Origin: Calditrichota bacterium
GTDB taxonomy: Bacteria > Calditrichota > Calditrichia > RBG-13-44-9
Assembly (NCBI GenBank): GCA_016934605.1
Contig: JAFGSO010000110.1
Span: 1 to 6,424 of the forward strand
Direction of reading: 5' to 3'
DNA length: 6,424 nt
Of this stretch, positions 1-4,783 are shown in pieces. A program made the translations under genes and the position numbers. The notes under the pieces were generated by a model. That model was not told where the DNA came from, searched no databases, and was given only the letters and a program-made list of their open reading frames with translations. Within the stretch, counting starts at the first letter, position 1. Each line of letters begins with the position of its first letter.

Positions 1-825
1 GGGACCCGTGAATTCGCCCTTCTATCCCCTTTTCGGAAAGTGGAGGAGATTCATGCCTTGCTGCTGACCGGTGGTAGCGCCTTCGGGCTTGATGCAGCAG
101 CAGGGGTAATGCAGTATCTCAGAGAGACCGGCAGGGGATACAGCACACCTTTCGCCAGAATACCTATCGTACCCGCTGCTGTTATATTCGATCTACCAAT
201 CTTGGATTCTTCTGCTTTTCCTTCAGCAGAAAATGCCTATGAAGCCTGCCGGCAGGCGACTGTTTCCTGCGAGGACCAGGGAAGTATAGGTGCCGGAACG
301 GGTGCTACGGTGGGAAAATGGGCTGGTATTGAAAACTGCATGAAGGGTGGGATTGGACTGGTGAAGCAGGAAATGGACGGTTTATGGATCCACAGTCTCT
401 CTGTTGTCAATCCGGTGGGTGATGTGGTTAATAAAGAAGGTCACATTTTGGCCGGTGCCCATAAAAACGGTGAGTTTCTGGCCGGCAGCGATACCCGTAT
501 CCGATGGAACTTCCGGCGGGAAAACTTTGGAGAAAATACTATTCTGGTTGCGGTCATGACCAACGCCCGTCTAACCAAAGCTCAGTTATACTATCTTGCC
601 GAAAGATCCCATAACGGAATTGTGCGTTCAGTGATGCCCGCTCATACCAGTTTCGATGGCGATATTGTTTTTAGCATGACTACAGATCAGGTGGAGACTT
701 CTATCGATTTTATCACTGAGATGGCTATTGAAACCGTCCGGCAGAGTATTGTCCAATCTGTGATACATGCGGAGTCTGTGGGGGGTATACCGGCTGTCAA
801 AGACCTGATTCGCAGAAAATCCTGA
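1..825 (+). CDS. P1 family peptidase (S58, DmpA-like), 5' truncated by the window edge
   Basis: This is a member of the DmpA/L-aminopeptidase-D-esterase family (Ntn-type hydrolases, MEROPS S58), probably cytoplasmic. The reading frame is open from base 1 and the first residues (GTRE..LL) match the family's usual GTRETDLL segment, so the gene begins upstream and the GTG at 40 is an internal Val codon. By memory of family length, roughly 50-60 N-terminal residues are missing. Visible signatures in order are LLTGGSAFGLDAA (about 61-99), IPIVPAAVIFDL (160-195), GAGTGATVGK (289-318), ENT followed by a hydrophobic strand (532-555), and HTSFDGDIVFSMTT (643-684). By analogy with S58 members that use Thr, the Thr codon at 538-540 is the likely nucleophile and autocleavage point between alpha and beta chains; this is inferred. 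No frameshift is seen and the stop is TGA. The physiological substrate cannot be read from the sequence. Confidence 0.93.
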   Translation, partial: GTREFALLSPFRKVEEIHALLLTGGSAFGLDAAAGVMQYLRETGRGYSTPFARIPIVPAAVIFDLPILDSSAFPSAENAYEACRQATVSCEDQGSIGAGTGATVGKWAGIENCMKGGIGLVKQEMDGLWIHSLSVVNPVGDVVNKEGHILAGAHKNGEFLAGSDTRIRWNFRRENFGENTILVAVMTNARLTKAQLYYLAERSHNGIVRSVMPAHTSFDGDIVFSMTTDQVETSIDFITEMAIETVRQSIVQSVIHAESVGGIPAVKDLIRRKS

Positions 826-874
826 AAATATTTCCCTCTCCGATTTTCAACCTTTCTCATTGAAATACTGAAAT

Positions 875-896
875 ACTGATCTGAATTGAGATCAGT
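875..896 (+). terminator. Candidate weak terminator of the peptidase gene
   Basis: A perfect 8-bp inverted repeat, ACTGATCT and AGATCAGT, encloses a 6-base loop (GAATTG) 50 bases after the peptidase stop codon. The following bases (CTTGCCCTC) are not a good U-tract, so this may be a weak or factor-assisted terminator, or just a transcript-stabilising hairpin. Confidence 0.35.
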
Positions 897-992
897 CTTG
901 CCCTCGGGAAGTGACAAAATCCCGGATGGTTAAAATATGTCCAATTGCGCAGTATTCGACACCCGGCACTGGAAAGGTGTTGATAAAACCGA

Positions 993-1012
993 CACCCAAT
1001 ATCAATTGGGTG
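993..1012. other. Inverted repeat, operator-like or RNA hairpin
   Basis: CACCCAAT and ATTGGGTG form perfect 8-bp arms around a 4-base loop (ATCA). No T-tract follows on either side, so it is not an obvious terminator. It lies about 200 bases before the small ORF at 1208 and could be a regulator-binding site or a hairpin in its leader. The sequence shows only the symmetry; the role is unknown. Confidence 0.35.
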
Positions 1013-1197
1013 CAATTACCATACATATGTAAGTAAAATATATACAATGTGATAAAGAAATTTTTTTGGGGTGTATGGTCGTAAAAACCCTGATGGCATA
1101 AAATTTGATGATTATATTACTACGAAGCGATGAAACAGCTAGAATTGAGTAAAACATTTGCGGCAAAATTAAAATAATTCAAACACCTGTGATTGTT

Positions 1198-1203
1198 GAG
1201 GAG
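1198..1203 (+). promoter_or_regulatory. Ribosome binding site GAGGAG of the small ORF
   Basis: GAGGAG sits 4 bases before the ATG at 1208. It favours this ATG over the in-frame TTG at 1193, which lies upstream of the site and has no such sequence before it. Confidence 0.65.
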
Positions 1204-1207
1204 AGTC

Positions 1208-1393
1208 ATGAAAGAAATAAGCGAATTTCAGAAGATTCATTACAGGGCTATCCAGGGATTCTATCAGGAAGTAAATCGGAAACTGGATAAAGATTGCAAT
1301 ATGAAGGACGTCATTATATCCTGGCTGACGGATGGTTATGCCGAGAAATTCCGCCAGCGTTATTTGAGAAAAAGATCTGTAGTAGTTTCTTAA
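1208..1393 (+). CDS. Small hypothetical protein, 61 residues, unrecognised
   Basis: I do not recognise this protein. It starts at ATG 1208 behind a good GAGGAG site and ends at TAA 1391-1393. It is rich in charged and aromatic residues and looks like two or three amphipathic helices: an N-terminal segment (MKEISEFQKIHYRAIQGF, residues 1-18), a middle basic and acidic stretch, then a segment ending WLTDGYAEKFRQRYLRKR (about residues 39-56). There is no signal peptide or membrane segment, so it is probably cytoplasmic. The basic C-terminus might contact nucleic acid, which is a guess. It stands alone, convergent with the yjbQ-like gene, and shares the terminator at 1440-1471. An overlapping minus-strand frame has hydrophobic, shadow-like composition and is judged less likely. 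Confidence 0.6.
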   Translation: MKEISEFQKIHYRAIQGFYQEVNRKLDKDCNMKDVIISWLTDGYAEKFRQRYLRKRSVVVS

Positions 1394-1439
1394 ACATATC
1401 ACCTCCTGTCATTTATTATCCATGATGGGTCTCCTCCAG
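1394..1439 (+). promoter_or_regulatory. CU-rich 3' UTR with two anti-Shine-Dalgarno motifs
   Basis: Between the small ORF's stop and the terminator lie ATCACCTCCT (1398-1407), which equals the anti-Shine-Dalgarno tail of 16S rRNA, and TCTCCTCC (1430-1437). Read on the minus strand the same bases are AGGAGGTGAT directly before an ATG (1397-1395), and GGAGGAGA seven bases before another ATG that opens only a 4-codon frame. The function is unknown. It may be a regulatory 3' UTR, or a remnant minus-strand start region. Confidence 0.35.
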
Positions 1440-1471
1440 AAAAGGGCCGATTGAGTTCAATCGGCCTTTTT
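1440..1471. terminator. Bidirectional intrinsic terminator between convergent genes
   Basis: GGCCGATTGA (1445-1454) and TCAATCGGCC (1457-1466) form a perfect 10-bp stem with a very short loop. An A-run lies on the left (1440-1443) and TTTTT on the right (1467-1471), so U-tracts arise in both directions, the plus-strand one being better. It serves the small ORF on the plus strand and the EIIB/yjbQ unit on the minus strand. The stop codon of the yjbQ-like gene (1457-1459) lies inside the hairpin. Confidence 0.88.
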
Positions 1472-1888
1472 CATCCCAATGCATTGAAAAATCAATTCAC
1501 GATGCCTTTTTCGATTGTCAAAATCAATAAAAATAATTTGCTGCCATGTTCCCAGAAGTAGTTTTCCTCCGGCAAAAGGTGTCGTGAATGAAGTTTTGAT
1601 CAATGCTGAACGGAGATGAGCATAACCGTTACCGTCGTGCCATGTCCGATCGTGATGATATGTCCGATTGGCAGGAATGATTCTTTCCAGGAATTCAGGA
1701 AGATCCTCCAGTAAACCGGGTTCATATTCTATGGTAGTAATACCTCCGGTGCTTCCCGGTACGAATACAGTCAGCTGGCCTTCCTGCATTCCGCTTTCTT
1801 CTAATACTTTTCGCCCCAGGGGACTTATATCAATAATGTCGGTGAATCCCTTTGTCTCCAGGGTAATTTTTCTGGTTAAAATTTCCAT
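1457..1888 (-). CDS. yjbQ: YjbQ/UPF0047 family protein (secondary thiamine-phosphate synthase-like)
   Basis: A 143-residue protein of the UPF0047/YjbQ family, the usual full length. Family features are all present: GSTGGITTIEYEP (residues 45-57), the metal- or substrate-pocket cluster HHD (78-80) and WHDGNGYAH (83-91), SFTTPF (100-105), and the C-terminal LGTWQQIIFIDFDNRKR (112-128). The E. coli relative shows weak thiamine-phosphate synthase activity, which gives the family its name; the true cellular role is not settled and cannot be deduced here. It is soluble. The ATG at 1888-1886 overlaps the EIIB stop by one base (TAATG) and follows an AAAGGAAA site, suggesting translational coupling. 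The last codons and the stop are built into the terminator hairpin. No thiamine gene or TPP riboswitch is visible nearby. Confidence 0.93.
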   Translation of the reverse strand: MEILTRKITLETKGFTDIIDISPLGRKVLEESGMQEGQLTVFVPGSTGGITTIEYEPGLLEDLPEFLERIIPANRTYHHDRTWHDGNGYAHLRSALIKTSFTTPFAGGKLLLGTWQQIIFIDFDNRKRHRELIFQCIGMKKAD

Positions 1889-2379
1889 TATTTCCTTTTA
1901 TATAATAGTTTTTCCAGATTGTGGGTGCTGGCACTCGGAACATCCTGGCATTTAAATGAAATGCCTTTTTGCATAAGATCCTTTAGGGTTTTAATCTCTT
2001 CTTCTGAAAGATAGAGATAGGACAGAAACTCCTTGCGATCTTCGCGATAATGAATACCTCCGATGTTCACTTCTCCTATTCTGACTCCGGCATCGACCAG
2101 TTTTTTAAGACAGGCCACCGAACGCATCAGAATCATGGTTATTTTCTGGGAAGTTTCCCACTTGGTATAGTGATTAGCTGTTTCTGCTATAGACAAAATT
2201 TCTGTGGGTAATCCCGGCGGAGATGCCATCAGAAGCAGGTTTTTTTCCCAGGTTGTTCGGGCAATTTCATCATCGGAAACGATGAGCCGCTTGATGGGAA
2301 GCTGCCCAACCCAACCGATGATTACCTGTCCGTGAATCAGCCGATCATCGATTCGCCATATAAGCTGTCCGGATGACAA
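1888..2379 (-). CDS. PTS EIIB component, mannose/fructose/sorbose family, stand-alone
   Basis: A 163-residue EIIB protein of the mannose-type phosphotransferase system. In that system it accepts phosphate from EIIA on a histidine and passes it to sugar at the EIIC/EIID membrane transporter. The signature RIDDRLIHGQV begins at residue 9, giving His16 as the phosphorylated residue; INIGGIHYRE-like and QDVPSA motifs follow towards the C-terminus, as in the family. The frame could open at ATG 2415, but that ATG lacks a ribosome binding site, whereas TTG 2379-2377 has GGAGGAGG five bases upstream and gives the family's normal short N-terminus, so TTG is chosen. It is first in a two-gene unit with the YjbQ-like gene. 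No EIIA, EIIC, EIID, HPr or EI lies in the window, so it may serve a transporter encoded elsewhere or act in regulation; this is inferred. Confidence 0.92.
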   Translation of the reverse strand: MSSGQLIWRIDDRLIHGQVIIGWVGQLPIKRLIVSDDEIARTTWEKNLLLMASPPGLPTEILSIAETANHYTKWETSQKITMILMRSVACLKKLVDAGVRIGEVNIGGIHYREDRKEFLSYLYLSEEEIKTLKDLMQKGISFKCQDVPSASTHNLEKLLYKRK

Positions 2380-2384
2380 AAGAT

Positions 2385-2392
2385 CCTCCTCC
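2385..2392 (-). promoter_or_regulatory. Ribosome binding site GGAGGAGG deciding the EIIB start
   Basis: On the minus strand GGAGGAGG is followed by five bases and TTG (2379-2377). It decides the start in favour of TTG over the ATG at 2415, whose upstream bases have no purine-rich site. Confidence 0.75.
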
Positions 2393-2506
2393 GATAAATA
2401 AAACAGATGGGCCATTAAAGACCGATGAATTCAACTCTGATTTAATTTACAACATTTGATTCCCGATAAAAATAATTTTGATCACTTATTTATCTTGTTC
2501 AATTCA

Positions 2507-2522
2507 TCCCGGCAGACCGGGA
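2507..2522. other. Short GC hairpin upstream of the EIIB gene
   Basis: TCCCGG and CCGGGA form perfect 6-bp arms around the 4-base loop CAGA in otherwise AT-rich DNA, about 130 bases before the EIIB start. No T-tract follows on either strand. It could be an operator, a leader hairpin or a chance palindrome. Confidence 0.3.
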
Positions 2523-2675
2523 CCACTAAGTTACACGGGCATAAAAAATAAGAGTGCAGGGATTAAAATTAATCAAAAATCCTATTCATATCTGACTTAT
2601 AAGTTCTATAATTCATAAATATTATTTAGGTAAGGGCTTTGTGCCTGGTTATGAATAATGCAGGTGAGATTTTTT

Positions 2676-2731
2676 TTGGAATCACGCCGGGAGGCCAGTC
2701 TGGCAGCCTGACAGGCTGATTTGGAATTTAA
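2676..2731 (+). repeat. Dispersed 56-bp twin-palindrome repeat, copy 1
   Basis: This copy matches 6209-6264 at 54 of 56 positions in the same orientation; the only differences are the two bases at 2690-2691. The core has two adjacent perfect odd palindromes, GCCAGTCTGGC (2694-2704) and AGCCTGACAGGCT (2705-2717), and the unit is bracketed by TTGGAAT sequences (2676-2682 and 2721-2727). It has no coding capacity. It resembles a REP-like or small non-autonomous palindromic element; the family is not recognised. Confidence 0.88.
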
Positions 2732-2757
2732 CTCAGGTCAGTGGCACGCGTAATGCT

Positions 2758-2778
2758 GCAGAGGGCTCAGAGCACAGA
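2758..2778 (+). repeat. Three degenerate 7-bp repeats (GCANAGA-like)
   Basis: GCAGAGG, GCTCAGA and GCACAGA run head to tail. They resemble the heptads at 6071-6098 and lie 26 bases after palindromic repeat copy 1. Only three degenerate units are present, so chance cannot be excluded on this copy alone. Confidence 0.4.
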
Positions 2779-2919
2779 AAAAAAGATCATTGCAGCGTAT
2801 ATTTATGGTAAAGAGTGTGAATTTATCGGAATAATAAAAATATAATTGTCTCTGTAATTGCTATGCAGAAAGATCGAAATTGAAGATCTGAAAAGTATAA
2901 AATTTGGGGCTTGAATCTG

Positions 2920-3981
2920 TTACGTACTGGAAGGTAAAAAAACAGACACGGTAAGACCCCCTTCAGGATTAGCTGTCGCCTCAATTTTTCCGCCGTGAGC
3001 TTCAGCGATTAATCTGCAGATGTAAAGTCCGAGTCCCTGCCCCCTGCCGGTACTGTTTTTTCGTTCCATTCTGAAATATTTATCAAAGAGTCTCGGCAAA
3101 TTTTCAGCAGAAACCCCCCAGCCCGTATCATGAACCGACAGTGTAATCCAGCCTGATTCTTCGGGGGCGGCTTCAATAGTGATGGTGCTATCTTTAGGTG
3201 AATGATGAATCGCATTCAGGATAAGATTGATCAGGAGCCGCTGCAGGTAATAATCATCTCCGTATATTTCACGGATATTACTGTCGATTTTTTTTCTGAT
3301 ATGAATATTCTTTTGGTCGGCTTTTACCCATATTGTTGCCAGCACATTTTCCAGAAGATCGTTCAGATTAAATTGCTGCGGATTAATTTGAAATGAGTTT
3401 TGATCATGTTTGTAAACATCTGAGAGTTCTTCTACAATATCCAGTGTATCATCGGCCATCTGAACGGCTTTTTCCAGAATATTTTTCTGTCCGTTGGAGA
3501 GTTCGCCGAAAGTACCGTTAATCAGAAGCTCCAAGTATCCAATCAGGCTGTTCAAGGGGGAGCGGACATCATGCAGCAGCAGACTGGAATATTCCAGTTG
3601 CCGTTTTTCCTGCAGCACGGCTTTCGCCAGGGCTGAAAAAACAGAGTTGAGCACATAATCGTTGATGTGTTCCGGGATCTGAATTCGTTTTTCATTTTCC
3701 TGATACGAAATAGAAGTTCCCGGGACAACATCGACAATATATCTCGCTGTAAAATTTTCAAGCAGGGATTTTATTGAATCCGGATAATTCTGAGCGCCAT
3801 TGGTTTGATCGATCAGGATCAGATCAAATGGTCGCGGTTCTTTAAATTGTATAGAGTGGTTCGCCCTGATTCTTTCGCAGACAAAGAGATCTTTTCCAAG
3901 AATTTGCTCGAATCTGTTCCAGAATTCTTCTCTTTCAGAAACAATTGCTGTTCTGGCCAGTGGGCTTACTATCTGATCCAC
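2920..3981 (-). CDS. Soluble sensor histidine kinase with receiver-like N-terminal domain
   Basis: A 353-residue histidine kinase. The H-box LLLHDVRSPLNSLIGYL gives His137 as the phosphorylation site. The ATPase domain has the N-box INLILNAI (251-258, Asn256), G1 box DTGWG (285-289), F-box LFDKYF (298-303) and G2 box GQGLGLYI (314-321), so it looks catalytically complete. Residues 10-120 resemble a receiver fold: a first strand TAIVSE, a strand DLILID ending at Asp58, then YIVDVV. The acidic pair after strand 1 is replaced by SERE, suggesting a pseudo-receiver; this is inferred. There is no transmembrane segment or signal peptide, so it is probably cytoplasmic and senses an internal cue or partner. 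It starts at GTG 3981-3979, three bases after the hydratase stop, with AAAGGA (3996-3991) inside that gene as its binding site. No response regulator is adjacent. Confidence 0.93.
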   Translation of the reverse strand: MDQIVSPLARTAIVSEREEFWNRFEQILGKDLFVCERIRANHSIQFKEPRPFDLILIDQTNGAQNYPDSIKSLLENFTARYIVDVVPGTSISYQENEKRIQIPEHINDYVLNSVFSALAKAVLQEKRQLEYSSLLLHDVRSPLNSLIGYLELLINGTFGELSNGQKNILEKAVQMADDTLDIVEELSDVYKHDQNSFQINPQQFNLNDLLENVLATIWVKADQKNIHIRKKIDSNIREIYGDDYYLQRLLINLILNAIHHSPKDSTITIEAAPEESGWITLSVHDTGWGVSAENLPRLFDKYFRMERKNSTGRGQGLGLYICRLIAEAHGGKIEATANPEGGLTVSVFLPSST

Positions 3982-3984
3982 AAA

Positions 3985-4767
3985 TTATTTTCCTTTGAAT
4001 TCCGGTTCCCGTTTTTCCAGAAACGCAGATGTACCTTCTTTCATATCCTCGGTAATACAGAGATTCCCGAAAAGTTCGCTTTCGGTGGTCAATGCAGTGT
4101 CCAGATTTTTATCCAATCCTTCAACAACAGCCTGCAACAGGAAACGGCGGGCAATTGGTGGTTTTGCTTTAAGAAGATTGGCGATTTCGTTGGCTCTGGC
4201 TACGACCTGGTCGTGTGCCACAACTTCATTAACCAATCCTATCTCCAGGGCTTTCTGGGCGTTTATCGATTCACCGGTTAACATGAGATAGAGTGCCCGG
4301 GTGGGACCAATCAGACGGGGCAGTCTCTGGGTTCCGCCATAGCCCGGAATGAGTCCAAGATTAATTTCCGGCTGGCCAAGTTGAGCTTTTTCGGAAGCAA
4401 TTCTCAGATGACAGCTCATCGCCAGTTCGCAGCCGCCTCCGAGTGCATACCCATTGATGGCGGCAATCACCGGTTTTTCCAATTTTTCTATAAAACGAAA
4501 TACTTTCTGACCGCGGCTGGCGAAAATACGTCCCGAGATATCATCATGCCGCTGAATTTCCTTCACATCGGCCCCGGCGGCGAAGGCTTTGTCCCCGCTG
4601 CCGGTGATAATGACAGCCGCAATGGTATTATCCTGCTTAATCTTCTTAAATATCTGATAAATTTCGGTTATTGTTTCAGCATTAAGTGCATTCAATTTCT
4701 CAGGACGATTGATAGTGACGGTTGCGATTCCGTTTTCAACTTTCAACTGAAGGTTTTTGAAATCCAT
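3985..4767 (-). CDS. Enoyl-CoA hydratase / 3-hydroxybutyryl-CoA dehydratase (crotonase family)
   Basis: A 260-residue crotonase, the usual family length, which adds water reversibly to 2-enoyl-CoA in fatty-acid oxidation or butyrate-type metabolism. Family features are intact: NRPEKLNALN (residues 20-29), the CoA/oxyanion segment FAAGADVKEI (62-71), NGYALGGGCELAM (105-117) and GQPEINLGLIPGYGGTQRL (131-149). Glu114 and Glu134 correspond to the two catalytic glutamates of rat enoyl-CoA hydratase (144 and 164), and Gly111 to its oxyanion-hole glycine, so hydratase activity is likely. Substrate chain length cannot be told. An in-frame ATG ten codons earlier (4797) overlaps the upstream gene; ATG 4767-4765 is preferred because AGGAGGA (4777-4771) stands four bases before it. 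It lies 16 bases after the nucleotidyltransferase stop and 3 bases before the kinase start, clearly co-transcribed. No thiolase or acyl-CoA dehydrogenase gene lies nearby. Confidence 0.94.
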   Translation of the reverse strand: MDFKNLQLKVENGIATVTINRPEKLNALNAETITEIYQIFKKIKQDNTIAAVIITGSGDKAFAAGADVKEIQRHDDISGRIFASRGQKVFRFIEKLEKPVIAAINGYALGGGCELAMSCHLRIASEKAQLGQPEINLGLIPGYGGTQRLPRLIGPTRALYLMLTGESINAQKALEIGLVNEVVAHDQVVARANEIANLLKAKPPIARRFLLQAVVEGLDKNLDTALTTESELFGNLCITEDMKEGTSAFLEKREPEFKGK

Positions 4768-4770
4768 AAG

Positions 4771-4777
4771 TCCTCCT
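4771..4777 (-). promoter_or_regulatory. Ribosome binding site AGGAGGA deciding the hydratase start
   Basis: On the minus strand AGGAGGA is followed shortly by ATG 4767-4765. It lies downstream of the alternative ATG at 4797 and so supports the shorter 260-residue protein with no overlap of the upstream gene. Confidence 0.75.
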
Positions 4778-4783
4778 CTGCCT

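Larger units (their letters stand above)
826..1207. other. Non-coding region between peptidase gene and small ORF
   Basis: No convincing gene lies in these roughly 380 bases. They hold a hairpin at 875-896, a hairpin at 993-1012, two copies of CGACACCC (957-964 and 990-997), a perfect 10-bp palindrome TACATATGTA (1022-1031), and an 8-bp inverted pair ACCATACA/TGTATGGT (1018-1025 and 1072-1079). A 15-codon frame at 1130-1177 has no ribosome binding site and is not called. AT-rich stretches around 1034-1046 and 1113-1118 could be promoter -10 boxes, but I found no matching -35 element. Confidence 0.6.
2416..2919. other. Non-coding region between the EIIB unit and the kinase gene
   Basis: No gene is supported here. 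The region is AT-rich and holds a hairpin at 2507-2522, a 14-bp symmetric stretch GATTAA-AA-TTAATC (2561-2574), a 10-bp palindrome ACTTATAAGT (2595-2604), the 56-bp dispersed repeat (2676-2731) and three heptads (2758-2778). Any EIIB promoter should lie at about 2430-2520 on the minus strand. TTGAAC (complement of 2497-2502) is a possible -35 but has no good -10 partner. Confidence 0.6.

Noticed and set aside
10..21. GAATTCGCCCTT, identical to the edge of a common TA-cloning vector
   Set aside because: The reading frame runs straight through it, and the residues on both sides (GTRE.., LL, VEEIHA) fit the P1 peptidase family, so most or all of it is probably native sequence. Residue F5 in place of the usual Thr is a mild oddity; checking raw reads would settle it.
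40..42. GTG as the start of the peptidase gene
   Set aside because: The frame is open to base 1 with family-typical residues before it, so the gene is simply cut by the window edge.
1169..1402. 77-residue minus-strand frame over the small plus-strand ORF
   Set aside because: Its GTG start touches the AGGAG sequence with no spacing, and its hydrophobic composition looks like a shadow of the plus-strand gene.
2380..2415. Longer EIIB starting at ATG 2415
   Set aside because: It has no ribosome binding site, and the extra 12 residues are atypical for the family and themselves encode the GGAGGAGG site of the TTG start.
2474..2502. Sigma-70 promoter for EIIB (TTGAAC with AAAATT)
   Set aside because: The -10 match is poor; AT-rich DNA makes such pairs common by chance.
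2676..2778. CRISPR array or integron attC site
   Set aside because: Repeat copies are 3.5 kb apart with no regular spacers and no cas genes, and the palindromes lack the attC core motifs.
2868..2895. Possible terminator after the kinase gene (AGATC/GATCT arms)
   Set aside because: Only 5-bp arms with a 9-base loop and a broken T-run; too weak to call.
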